This document shows, one piece after another, positions 12,433 to 24,300 of a DNA stretch of 64,000 bases. The notes under the pieces were generated by a model, which saw only the letters and a program-made list of their open reading frames with translations, was not told the origin of the DNA and ran no database searches. The position numbers and the translations under genes are program-made. The stretch lies in NCBI GenBank assembly GCA_021464245.1, contig JADCRB010000042.1, positions 682,001-746,000 of the forward strand. Direction: 5' to 3'. Within the stretch, counting starts at the first letter, position 1. The number at the start of each line of letters is the position of its first letter. Source of the stretch: Carallia brachiata. Lineage: Eukaryota; Streptophyta; Magnoliopsida; Malpighiales; Rhizophoraceae.

Positions 12433-12770
12433 CTTCTGTTCTCTTCTCGGCGTTCCTTAGCTACGGAAATTCCAATTGTAGGTTGCAATGACAGCAAGTG
12501 GTGCTGTCAAGCATTAACTGTTTTTAAGGCCAAGCCAGGTCTAAAACAAAACTTGGGCTCCTTTGTGTCTTCACCGAGGACCTCCAGATCAAACTCGTTG
12601 TTGTTGACTGACGTTTCTTGTAGAAAATCTTTTTTGGGTGGCGACAAAGGCAGAAGACATGGCTTGATATAGAGAGCGAGAGAGAGAGAGAGAGAGGGAA
12701 GACGCAAAAGACGAGGGAGGTATGTATGATGCTAGTAGTGACGAGCAATTTGTTTTTTTTTCTTATAAAA
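12433..12770 (-). promoter_or_regulatory. Candidate minus-strand promoter and first exon of unknown transcript
   Basis: On the minus strand a TATA-like ttttataag (12762-12770) is followed by a CT-repeat leader (complement of the AG run at about 12674-12697), an ATG at 12660-12658 and a strong donor, AAG|GTGAGT, with GT at 12432-12431. This is the layout of a plant 5' UTR exon. The ATG opens only a 21-codon frame. A longer overlapping frame (about 66 codons, 12507-12707) has no recognisable domain. A possible second exon lies at about 12000-12240. It could be a non-coding transcript, a decayed gene or chance. Confidence 0.25.
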
Positions 12771-13619
12771 TGAGAGAGGAATAGTATTTGACAGTCACGT
12801 TAAAAAATATTAAAATTTTTTTTAATAAAACAGATAATTTAAATAATTATAATATAATTTATATTAAAAAAATGTTTAAATTTAGTTTACTGTACATCTC
12901 AGTACATTTAAATTCAAGATCTCGTTACTTGACAATTTAAAAAAAAAGAACGATTTTCAGTTCCAAGTTAAAAATCCCCTATGGGCTATGGCTCTAAAAA
13001 CCGAAGGTCCGCTGTGCGATTCACAATTGGATACATTTTTACTCCTGAATGTTAATGCCATTATTTTCCCCCTTTAAATGGTAGAAACGAGCTAGCTTTG
13101 TTTAGCTTCAAGCCAGAGTGTTTCGGGCTTCTAGTTGGTTTCGGGTAGATTTCATATTAATTCATTGCTAAATATTGTCATTTGATATAATTTGCATTTT
13201 TATTTACCATTTTAACTATTGCATATTGTTAAAAATAACTAATGAACATGCTGATTTTTTTTATTTTTTTTAACAAAAAATGAAAATTATTGTATTAATA
13301 TGTAATTTATTTGTATATGAAATCGATATTAAAGTATAGGAAGCACTTGTTTAAAGTAGAAAATTACATTGATATAATCAAACTGCCCACAAACAAATAA
13401 AACACAAAACTCAAAATTATCAGTCGGATTGCAAATAAATTTAATTAATCCTGAAAAATTAATTAAACCTAATTCAGTAGGATAAAATTGTATACTGTGG
13501 CACCAACCGTATAAAGGCAGACTAACGACTGATTTCGTCTCAATATTTCAGATAACGAATTCTGAAACGGCTACATAATGAACATTAAAAAACACGAACA
13601 CAGTGACACTACATATCAC

Positions 13620-14356
13620 CTAATACACAAAAATCAAACAAAAGCCATTTCCACCAATTCCAGCTGTGGCGGCGATGGGCGGCACTGACGTTGGCGACAA
13701 CATGGCATGCGGCAGAGACATGGTTGACGACGGAGAGAATGTGGGAGGCGATGGGAACATGGGCAACAGAGAGAACGTCGCCGACTCAGGCGTCAAGGCT
13801 GGAGGAGGCACCGGAAACGCCAGCCAAAGCTCCATGATTGTGGGCCTCGGCCGTCGCGTCGGAGGTCGGTAGAACGACTTCAGCAGCGAGAGCAACTTTA
13901 GATTCAAGGGCGCCAGCAACTAGTATAACGGTGTCGGCGCCAACGCCGTCCCGAAAACAACGAAACTGGTGGAGAGCGAGAAAACATAGATATGACAACA
14001 GAGAAGCTAAGGGTGCTGTTATTAAGGCCGAAACTATTGGAGAGCGAACCAAAAAGCCTCATTTTCTTGAATGGGGGTTCGGTAAAGGAAATAAACGGAG
14101 GGGATGGGGAAAGAGAGCGAGAGGACAGGAAGGGAGGAGGAAATCCGAGGAAGGCAAGGCGGGAGGCGGGCTGGTGAAGGTGAATAGTCACCGCCACCGA
14201 CCAACAGCACTGGTTTTAACTGAAGAGAGCGAGAGAATTTAGGGAAAGATAAGGTTTAGAGAGAAAAAGACTAACCATGTGCGTGATGACCACCAAACAT
14301 AGCGATTTTTTAAATTTCAAAGAATTGGAGCTTTAGAATATATACTTTTATAAGCA
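13620..14356 (-). other. GC-rich island, possible decayed minus-strand gene
   Basis: This block is much richer in GC than its surroundings. On the minus strand a TATA-like cttataaaag lies near 14347-14356, followed by a CT-rich leader. All three minus frames are partly open and encode Pro/Ser/Ala-rich peptides, as GC-rich DNA does by chance. I do not recognise a protein and no frame runs through the block. Confidence 0.2.
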
Positions 14357-14418
14357 TGGTTCTCCGGCTTTTAATAACTACAATAGTATTGGACTTTCTA
14401 CCATTGTAGTAATATATG

Positions 14419-15051
14419 TAGAGGTGTCAAAATCTGACCTGATCCGACGGGTTGATTCGAACCCGCCCGAAAAGATACGACCCGAACTCGACTCGAAGGA
14501 TGGCCTGATCCGAAATGACCCGAACCCGAATGACCTCAAAATCTTTGGGTCAAACCTAACTCAACCCTAACCCGACCCGTTTGACCTGAACTTTTTTTTT
14601 TTCTTAAGGGAACAAAAAAATAAAATGAAAAAATTTAGCATATTTTATATTATAAAAAATATAAATTATACTATTTTCAATATAAATCTTAATTATAAAT
14701 TTTTTTAGAATATTTTGAGATTTTTTATACAGTTTTAAATTTTATTTTAAATTTTTAAAATATTTTAAAAGAAAATTTTTCAATTATTTTTTAATCATAT
14801 GATTTTCTTTGATTTTTAAGAATTTTTAGTAAAATTTTTGAAATTTTTAAATTTTTAATAAAAAATGTCACGTCATCATTTTTGATGACGTGACCAACAT
14901 GTGGGTTGAATCGAACCCGACCCGAACCCGAAGTGACCCAACAAAAAATGACCCGAAGATAACTTGACTCGTAAGTAAACCGACCCGAAATGACCCGAAC
15001 CCGAAGTGACCCAACTCGAACCCAACCCGATAACCCGTTTTGACACCTATA
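14419..15051. mobile_element. Non-autonomous hAT-type element (633 bp) with 8-bp target duplication
   Basis: The left end TAGAGGTGTCAAAA and the complement of the right end TATAGGTGTCAAAA match at 13 of 14 positions. The 8-bp sequence aatatatg flanks both sides (14411-14418 and 15052-15059), as hAT transposases produce. Both subterminal zones carry arrays of an ACCCGAA-like heptamer, probably transposase-binding sites. The centre is AT-rich with no transposase. The short minus-strand frame across the right end is translated repeat, not a gene. A diverged relative lies at 41640-42720. Confidence 0.85.
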
Positions 15052-15059
15052 AATATATG

Positions 15060-16044
15060 TCATTTGCTTTCTGTTTTTTTTTTTCGCCTTTCAAAGGATA
15101 TGTTATATATTTTTATAATATAAGGGTATTATAAACCTTTTGTGTTATTTTTGGCGCATTTTTGTTAATATAACCAACTTAACTCAATGACAACTTAATA
15201 GGATTTTTTTTTTTTATTTGTTACCACACATAGAAATGAGTTTATTATTTGTTAATTTTAGAACAAGAAATATCAAACTGTAATTACACCTTATTTATAG
15301 CATATGAATTGTAATTTAGCCGTTTTTATGATGAACCGAACTTTTGGTCCTATCAATTCTCAATTGGGAAAAGCTAACTATGCATGTAATGATAAGTATA
15401 AGATTACTAGATAGAGTACTAAATTGTTAAATAATAAAAATATATTAAATTTAAAAAAATTATTAAAATAATTATATGTCTTTTATGTATTATAAATTAC
15501 ATAATTATATAAGTGTATCATTCACAATCCAAAAATTACGATGGACTGCTCAGATTTGCTTTTTAAAATAGTTCTACGTGTATGTGCAACATGTCTCTCC
15601 TGCGCAATTACGTGTGTACATGTTTAGGCCTTCAACCCAAAAAAAAAAAAAACATGTTCAGGCCCTAGTGCGTGTTTTGTAAATGGTAATAGACACAACA
15701 AAACATGACCTTGTGCTTTCATAAAGCAGGAAATTGGTGCAAAAATTGGTTCTGCCATATTTTTGTTGGATATAAGATGACAATTCTGCCATTTTCTGCT
15801 GTTGTAATATCAAATTAGATTTTTTTTAGATCCTATGAAGTTCGAACCAAAATATAACGATATAAATACAATATAATATAAATACTGCACTTAAAAAAAA
15901 AGATAGGAGGATACGAATTAAAAATAAAAAAAAAGAAGATAAATACTGCACTTAAAATATAAATACCTCGAGAGTGTCGTTTCCATCATTCCATGCATCC
16001 TTGTTAGGCTCTTGCAGTTATAATCTCAATATGTTTAACCGGTA
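15060..16044. other. Intergenic, no gene seen
   Basis: AT-rich DNA with several homopolymer runs (for example near 15200 and 15640). No coding frame or RNA gene is recognised. Confidence 0.5.
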
Positions 16045-16218
16045 GAATAATGATATATATTATAAAAATTATATTATAAAATATTTTAAAATTTATAATT
16101 ATATAAAGAATTATTAATTTTTTTAATTTAATAATATTAAAAAAATTAATAATTATTTTTATAATTATAAAATTTAAAATATTTTATAATATAATTTTCA
16201 TAATTTATATCATTACTT
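16045..16218. mobile_element. Palindromic MITE, family S, copy 1
   Basis: About 175 bp that folds back on itself: aataatgatatatat at the left faces tttatatcattac at the right, and the inner halves (tataaaatattttaaaattt and its complement) pair. Copies with the same core lie at 21229-21397 and 41362-41541. Confidence 0.6.
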
Positions 16219-18734
16219 TAAAAATAGTGCTGGTAAGATATTTGCAATGAAGGCTTCAAAGGACCTCACGAATTACTGCTGGTGATCAAAGGCACTTAGA
16301 GAGTGCCGCAGGTTATTGAACCACAAAAACATGTTAAGAATTCAAAATGAGAGTATAAGCGGCAGAAAGCAGCTCTCTCTCTCTATGTGTATATATATAT
16401 ATATATATATGCAGCCAATGGCACTGTGCTTCGATCAACCATTGCAGGAGCTATTTTTGCGCTCAAGATAAATTACTATCACGGTGATGTCATTTTGAAA
16501 ATGACGCCTTATACCCTTCCAATTTTCTTGAAGTCGTTATATCTCATCTCTTATCTTTGTAGCTTCCTGAGGAGCGGCTCTCACCAATCTCTTAGCAATC
16601 CGCTGCAAAGTAACGCACGAGTTCGTGGCGCGCTTAGACAAACAGCTCAAACCTGCCGAGGTTCAGGCAACTCTAATGCAGGTTGAAGTTGAAACAAAGG
16701 CGCATTGCACGAATAACTTCTTCTCATTTAGTCTTTTGAATTCTGTCGTCTTACATTTCTTTACTGTCAATTCGGGAAGTTAAGAGAGCCGACAATGGCT
16801 TATTTGGGTCTATTTGAATTTTCATATTTCCTTTCCTCCTTCTACCTAATGATATCATTCCATCTTTTAAACCTCTGACTCTTGATTTTTTGGACTTAAT
16901 GTTATCTGTTTGGTGTTGCTAAGTAGCAGATTTTGGCTTCGTTGAACTTTCACCATCTTATGGAAGAATATTGACAAATTTTATGCATTCCAGGAGTTTG
17001 CAGATGTGTTCTTTGGGACGTGTGGTATTATTTCCTGGGAAGTTTTGTTCTTGATCACAAAATAAAATTTTTCTTCTTGTTGCCATAAAGTTTTGAGGTA
17101 ATTTTTTTGTTAGGATTTAGCCAGCATTGCGCAAGTTTTAACATCTTTTATCATGTAAACTAATTTAATTTTTCTTAATTTTAAGAGCATTACTTCGTGT
17201 GATTGAATTTCTATTAATATCCATCTCATGCCCAAGCTGTTTTCTCACAGAGAAGAACAAACTGGACAAAAAACAAAAGAAGAAAAATTCGAGAGCAAAG
17301 AGAATAGAGAGCATTGGAGCGGTCGTTGGAAGTTAGAGAGTGAGGAGGATGGATAGCATGGCAGAGAGAGACAGCTGATATTAGAAAATTGTTTTCTTGT
17401 TATTAATGCACAATTAGATGGTAACCAAAGATGGGGAACGGTTTTCGTATTTGATAAGAAATTTATTTGTCATTAAGATTATGAGTGGATTAAGGGAAAC
17501 TTTCCCTACAGCATATTGACATATGATGATTATACACATGAAGAAAAAGGGAAGGACACGCAAAGAGGCGAGTCAGCAATAAATTGAATGGAGAAAACAA
17601 ATGGGTTTCTTATTCACACAACAGAGACGGAGAAAAAAAAAGCCATTCCACTTAAATACATGGCACACACATTATTGTCCAAGAGGCGGCTAAATATACT
17701 GAAAGGGGTACTAAGACAGAGGCCATATCGAGAGGCGCAAGAGCTTTTCCCGCAGATCAATCTCCTTCGAGACCATTAAACCAACAAAAACCTTAAAGCA
17801 GAAGAGAGGGCAACGAGCAATCTCCAACCACAGTGGCAAACCACAAGCAGGCATCCAAGAACCAGCACAACAGTCGTGTTGCAGCAATCCAAGTTGCAGA
17901 TGACATGCTAGGTTTCACAACGATCATGATGGCAAAGGGAAGTTCAATAAATTTATGGAGAGCCCAAGTCCGAAAATTACACTATCAACCAATTAGGCAT
18001 TAAACCCAAGTAGAATCACATATGGAACAACTCCATTCTACAGCAGATTCTGATAACTGACAGCAAATTTAGTTACAAGTTGTCGAAGAAGACTCTGAAA
18101 ATGCTCCAAACCCGAATTCGCAAGCATTGTGCAAACCCCCCACACAAAAGAAACCCTCCATGGTTTCACCTTCACCAAAGAAGTAAGAAGTCACCATATT
18201 CTTGCTTAAAAGCAATCAACGTCCACAAATCAGCCAACTTGATTAGCTCTTCAAAGGGACGATCACAACATAACAACAGAGGCAGGCACAAACTTTCCAC
18301 ATTGAATTATAGGATTTGCAAATTTCAGCCACTAACACTGAGAATCAACGGATATCATAGTCCGTCAAGTCAACCTGCCCCCCTCCCCTCCCCTCCCCTC
18401 TCAAACAGAAAGCCCTCCAAAAATCTAAGAAATTCAGAAAACCCTAGAAAAGGCTCTCTCCAACAAATTTTCAAACAAACTAGCAGCAAAAGAAAAGGAC
18501 TCCTAATTTGAATTCACTCATTCCATTAACTTAAATTCACATGTTCCTCCAAAACCTAATAAACCTTCCTTAAATCCTAGAGTTTGCACTACAGTTCTTC
18601 CCATCCATCTTCACACACAAAAGAGAGGCAAACAAATTTTAACATTTTAACACACATAAATTATATATAATAATATATACCATGTGACAGACAACACTAC
18701 CAGCAGCACCATTTCGCTTCTCATCCCCCGATTT
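16219..18734. other. Spacer between MITE and TCP gene; includes TCP 3' region
   Basis: An (AT)n run lies at about 16392-16410. A higher-complexity stretch at 16430-16690 could be a decayed exon but has no recognisable product. From roughly 17600 to 18734 the DNA is less AT-rich and probably includes the 3' UTR of the minus-strand TCP gene. It contains a (CCCTC)n tract near 18378-18400. A 143-codon plus-strand frame at 18080-18511 is low-complexity and not supported. Confidence 0.35.
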
Positions 18735-19573
18735 TTAACGCGGATCGTCCTCTCTCCGTCCGGAATTCCCCGGTCCACCCGACAAGGAAGCCAACAAGTT
18801 CAAATGCCCTGGAAGGTAATTACCCACCCTAGCTGCCGACGCCTCTCCCATAGCAGCAGCAGCCGCCGCCGCAGCCGCCGCCGCGCAGCGGCTTGATGAT
18901 GCTGCTGGAGAAACAGAGAGGACTGCTGAGAAGCAGGCTGCACGACCATCTCCGGCGGAGGCGCAGCAAAACCCCAGAAATCAGGCCTGGCCGGCACTGC
19001 CCAGAACCCACCAGCAGCAGCAGCCCCGGCTGTGGGAGCCACCAACGACCCAACAGTGGGTCCCACGACGACCACACCATCATCCTTACCTCCGCCGCCA
19101 CCACCCGCACCGGCGGCACCGGGACCGTCGTCATCGTCCGTCCTCACCCGCTTCCCGAGAATGAAGGGCGTGGGCCCCAACAAGGGTTTGTGCTCCAAGG
19201 CGGAAGAATTTACGGAAGCCGAGAGCGCAGAAGAAATGGAATTGGAGTTTCCCCGGACAGACACGGAGACAGTGGAAAAGCTGGCCGGAGTGGTACCGGA
19301 ACCAGTGGCGGCAATAATGGAAGGCTCGGCCTGACGGAGGAGCCACTCGATGGTCTGGCCGTCAGACTTGTGACCGAGCTCCCGAGTCAATTGGAAGACA
19401 CGGGCGGCGCAAATGATCGGCATCCGGATTCTCCGTCCGCGGCCGTTAACCTTGCTGTGACGGTCTTTTGAGGGAGGCTTCTTGACAGCAAGAGCGCCGT
19501 TAGTACCGGGCGTCTGCTGTCTCTGTGTGTTGATAATTGCGCCGTTATTGCCTCCGCCACCTGAATTTGACAT
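18735..19573 (-). CDS. Class I TCP transcription factor (TCP7/TCP21 type), C-terminus frame-shifted
   Basis: Nuclear DNA-binding protein of the plant TCP family. Class I members bind GCCC-containing sites and regulate cell proliferation, leaf growth and clock or hormone genes. It has one exon, with ATG at 19573-19571. The TCP domain is at about 35-90: basic region [16 protein letters not shown] with the class I deletion, then a helix-loop-helix with [20 protein letters not shown]. Downstream are the class-typical [25 protein letters not shown] and [11 protein letters not shown]. After about residue 226, in a GC-rich alanine-codon run (about 18860-18893), the frame from the start codon turns into an Arg/Leu-rich tail stopping at 18800. 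The expected class I tail (polyalanine, then [19 protein letters not shown]) lies in the next frame and ends at TAA 18737-18735. Two surplus bases or one missing base would explain it. The intact protein would be about 278 aa. A GA-rich leader precedes the ATG. Confidence 0.88.
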
Positions 19574-19760
19574 CCTTCTCTCTCCTTCCTCTCTCTCTCT
19601 CTCTCTCTCTCACTTTCTATTTTTCTCTTTCGCTCTCTCTCTCCTTTTTTTCCCCTCTCTTTCTCTCTCTGTGTATAAAAAAATATAAATTATTTGTATT
19701 TTATTTTTGTAATAACTGATAAGAGGAATATGGTCTTATAGAGAGAGAGAGAGAAGGAGA
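19574..19760 (-). promoter_or_regulatory. GA/CT-repeat leader upstream of the TCP gene
   Basis: Immediately before the TCP start codon is a long CT-type tract (GA on the coding strand) at about 19577-19670, with another GA run at 19741-19760. Such repeats are common in plant 5' UTRs and are targets of BPC/GAGA-binding proteins. The repeat is seen; regulation is inference. Confidence 0.5.
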
Positions 19761-20835
19761 GTGATGTTTTGGAGAGGTGTTTCTCTGGCATGAATTATGA
19801 AACGAGAGCAACAATAAAGCTAGTAGCAACTACTAACTAGTAATTCCTTCCAGCCCAACAAAAAAATTTGTAGCTAGTAGTAAGCGTGCCGTTCTTTCCT
19901 TCTTTTGTTGTAGTCGTACTGTATTTTTCTTTTTTTTTTTACCCGTCAAAATTAATAACTTAACGATAAAAAATAAAGAGAATAATCATAAAATAAAATT
20001 TAAACATTAGATTTGAAGGTAAAGGTACAAACCTTCAATCTTCTTTGTTTTTTTTTTTTATTTTGATTTTATTTTTCGCAGCCCAGTAGGAGGGAACTTT
20101 TTTTTTTGGTTGTTTTTTGAATTTTATTTTTCTTTTATTATTAGGTTTTTGGGTTTTGAGAGAGGCGGTTTGGAGGACCGGAGGAGAGTGGGAGAAGAGG
20201 GGGGAGGGGGAGCAGAGGGGGCTAATCATTGAGCGGCAGGAGCTGGTGGAGACAGGAGGGAGGGCACATGGGTGATGGGCCCCACTATCCTTCCCTCTCA
20301 CAGCTCACTCACTTCCATCTCCCCCCCCTACGCGCGCCAACTGCGCGTGCACACTAACTGAACTAACCGAGGCATCTCATTCTCTTCTCTTCTCACGAGC
20401 TAATAGTTTTTGTTTATTTAGACTTGCTTACTACTACTTTCTCAATTCTATTGCAAAAAAGATAGAAAAATATACAAATCTCGATTTTATAATGTTCAGA
20501 TTGTTAAAAAAAATTGTTATTTAATTAATTATTTAATGTGATAATTGAGTGATTATTTGCCGTATTTTTTTTATTACGACTCAATTTTGAGTCCCAACGT
20601 TAAAAAATTTGCATGCTCTATTTATTTGAGATTATACTGAAGCGTGGTTATCGATTTAAGACTTGTTAGCATTATAGTCAAAAGTGAAAAAGATCCGTTG
20701 GATCTAATAATATTTAGACGATGGATCTATTTTTTGAGGGTAATTGAACGATACTCAAATAAATAAGAGTTATTTCGATCTCAGTTAACAATTTAATAAC
20801 TGTTTTATCTGTAATAAATTTTTTATCAAAAAAAT

Positions 20836-20991
20836 TGTTACCTAATTAAAATGATAGTGTAATTTTTTTGAAATTATTTTTACATTTTATGTAATGAAAA
20901 AAATATATTCCATTAACTTGTTTTTATTGTAAAAAATATAATTATAATTTTAAAAAATTACCTTTTCATTTTAATTGAGTAACAATCCAGA
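20836..20991. mobile_element. Short MITE with long terminal inverted repeats
   Basis: The left end ttgttacctaattaaaatga faces its near-complement (tcattttaattgagtaacaa) at the right, over about 155 bp, and the inner AT-rich halves also pair. It has the size and foldback form of a MITE. The superfamily is unclear because the flanks show no obvious duplication. Confidence 0.6.
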
Positions 20992-21228
20992 AAGAAAAAA
21001 TTCGAGCGTCGTACCCGTACTCAAAAACATAAGTGGATAGGACCGTAATTGAGCCACGTAATTCACTCAAATCAAATGTCTGAGTTGATCACTCAGTCAT
21101 TCGAAGAACAAGCAAAGCATTTTGTTGGTCAACTCGAGCACAGCTATTTAAAAATTAAAATTCATTTATAAAGTTGTTAAAAACTGTTATTAAGGTCCGT
21201 TTGTTCCTTCTTTAAGAAAAATAAAAAA

Positions 21229-21397
21229 GAGAGTATATATTACGAAAATTATGTTATAAAATATTTAAATTTATAATCATATAAATAATTATTTATTTTT
21301 TTAATATCATTAAATAAAAAAATAAATTAATAATTTTTTCTATAATTATAAATTTTAAATATTTCATGAATATTTTTTATGATATATATCATTACTC
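21229..21397. mobile_element. Palindromic MITE, family S, copy 2
   Basis: Shares the order of motifs with the copy at 16045-16218: gagtatatattacgaaaatt at the left, atatatcattactc at the right, and paired tataattataaatttt-type arms. Length is about 170 bp. Confidence 0.6.
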
Positions 21398-24300
21398 AAA
21401 AAAAATAGTCGTTTGTTCGATACACTCATTCTTATTAATTTATATATGCTATATACTAATAATTTCAGACTAAAATTAACTACATTCAGCTTTTGACGTT
21501 ATTTTAATAGACTTGTGTTCAAATTTACATGTTGTATACTTATAACAATCATATATAAAATCAAATCAAATGCCAAAAACTTTTAATTTGTTGGTTTTAT
21601 TAAAATACAATTTTTTATTATTATCTTGATTCTATTTATAATGATATACTTTTTTAAAATTTTAACTATTTATATTAATATTAAAAATTGCGCAAGTTAT
21701 TCTAGAAAATTACAGAAACTCAATTTCATAATCGTTGGACTGATTTGATATAATTTATTGAAAAAATTTTAAATTTTTTGTCAACAAATTATTTTTAATT
21801 TGATTGAACTTGTTTGTTAACCAAAACGATGATCTTATTCTTGTATTCGGTTGGAATATCCCTATTAATATCTTTTCCTTGTGCTTTCAACCTCCCTCAA
21901 AAAAGAAAATCAAAATGATAGTCTCAATTTTATGCTCCTTTAATATACATGTCAATTATCAAATATTATTACTTAGGAGGTCTATTTCGCCTAATAATAC
22001 TCTAATAATAAATATTTTTTATAAAAAAATTAAAAAATAACATTAACAAGTAATTTTTTTTACTATAGATAATGTATGTGATAATTAATATATTTATAAT
22101 ATAAGTTTTTTTTATTTAAAAAAACATGTCAAATATTACCACAGGTTGACTCATTGTCAGCACAGTAATAATTTATTTATTAAAGAAAATGTGGGACCCC
22201 TTTTAATTTTTGTCGTTTCCTTTTGTTTTGTCTTTTTTTTTTTTTAATTTGTCTAAATGGATTATTATTCGAAGTGCTTCCGGTTCAGCACTTCAGCTAC
22301 GTGGTGCATGTGCATTATCCATTCATTTCTGGCCACGTCGGCGTGGATTGGAAATTTGAAACCAAAGATTTAATGCGCTCCCAGTTTGGTGGCAGATCGT
22401 TGTTGTTGTCGTCGTAAATGTTGAACAACACTTCTGCAACAATTGGCAACTACTTACTATTTTTTTTTTAATAATTTCGTTTAAATAACTTTAAAGCAAA
22501 ATAATAAAAATTATTAAAAAATTAAATTTATAAAAAATAAAAATTATTAAATTATTGAATGAAATTATATAATTATTTGTTATTATTTATTTGAAATCAC
22601 TTTATTTTATTCATTTATAAATGAGTTTTCTTATACAACTTAACTTTAGATATAATAAAATAATCGTACAATTTATCAAATAGTATTAAATAATTTATTT
22701 ATTTATTTACTGTTTTTTCAAATTTCAATATTAAGTTTCTTTAATCTTTGTTTTATAATTTAGTCAAGGAATGCAGTTTGATTGTTGCTCGAGGACTAAA
22801 TAAAAATTGAGTCAATTTAATCGGCTAGGTACGACTACTAGAAATTGCATGTGTGGTTAATAAATTAAATTTCTAGCTTCAATATTTTAATTTAAAATTT
22901 ACAAGAGATTATCATGGAAGTAGACTTATGAAATAAGAGTATTATTGGAAAAAAATGTTTTAAAAATGAATTATTGGTCATGTAACATAGTGATAGAGTC
23001 ACTCAAAAATCAGATCTCACTCATAGAAAATAACTCCCTCTCCCAAATTTTTCATATAGGAATTCTTAAATCTAATTTTTTTAGTTTCATATTTTTGTAT
23101 TTATTAAATTTTAAAATAAATATTAATAAATATGATTTTCTTTAAAGATTCGTAAATTAATGAGAGTAATAATTATATCTGAAAATATAAATTCAGTCCA
23201 TCATTCAGTTTGAATTTCACTCACTGCCTCCTACACCAATCTAAAGTTAAAGCTATTTTATATTTCTAATTTCATTCACTTCCAAATTAATTAAATTAGT
23301 AATCATGCCCAATAATCAAATCAATTTCAATTTCGCTGAACTATTTTTCTACATGTAAATTGAAAGTAAATTAAGTTGATCGTTATCAGACGCATATATA
23401 CTTCAAACTTTTTATTAGGTTTTCAGAACTTGCGCAGCGAGCAAGCCTAAATCTATTTTATACACTAGCATTGAAACTAAGGAAATCTACAACAAAAACT
23501 TTTAAGTCATAAAGAAGTAACAGATCGTTAAACATGTGGAAAAAAAAAAAAAACGTTTTTGAACACAAATTTGATGAATTCATTTGGACGAAAAATAAAG
23601 CTTAATACTACATGCAAAAATTTTATACTACAAGGATAACATTTTATACAACAAAAAGAGATTTAGTCCTTTTTCAATAAAGATTTCGCCATCTTTTCTT
23701 TCTACATTATAATATCGGTGATGTCTTCGAAGGAGTGATATAGTACATATTCATATAAAATCTTTTTATTTTGTGTAAAATATTGTGTATGCAACATAAA
23801 TTATTTTGCATATAATATACAACTTTTCGTATCGAAATGAGTCCATAAGATTGTACAATGAGTTCCAACATTGAAATAGATCGTTGGCAATTATGTAATT
23901 TTTTGGGATTTTCCACTTAACTATTGGTTTGGAGAATAGCATTTTTGTGATACTAATTATTATACTCCAATATTTCTAAGAAAGTTGCAGATGTCGGATG
24001 ATCTATAATGATCCAAGGAAAATCCCTAATAGAGACAATAAAATAAAATCTATGGAAGCATTAACCAATATGTTAGGTGATGTAGGAATCAGGTTAAAGT
24101 GTACCAACCGGTCTCCGAAAAATCATGGTCAAAAACAATCAAATTAGCGTGGGGGAATTGCTATTTAAAAATGCCAAAAAAAAACCCCGATAAAATACTG
24201 TTTATTTTTGAAATGATGTTTGTTAATTTTACCCACTTCTTTTGTGTTTATAATTCACTCACGATCTTATTTCATACAAATTTATTTTATTTTTTAAAAT

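Larger units (their letters stand above)
11626..14418. other. Gene-poor spacer after the receptor-like protein gene
   Basis: The first 200-300 bp are likely 3' UTR. Beyond that I recognise no protein. Two sub-regions look transcribed on the minus strand and are listed separately (12433-12770 and 13620-14356). From about 12780 to 13610 the DNA is AT-rich without a gene. Confidence 0.4.

Noticed and set aside
13838..14242. Plus-strand 134-codon basic frame
   Set aside because: GC-rich low-complexity shadow; overlapping frames on both strands are equally open.
18080..18511. Plus-strand 143-codon frame
   Set aside because: Composition is low-complexity Ser/Lys/Pro, no family is recognisable, and it lies in the probable 3' region of the TCP gene.
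18893..19471. Plus-strand 192-codon frame opposite the TCP gene
   Set aside because: It is the antisense shadow of GC-rich TCP coding sequence, with no domain and no promoter.
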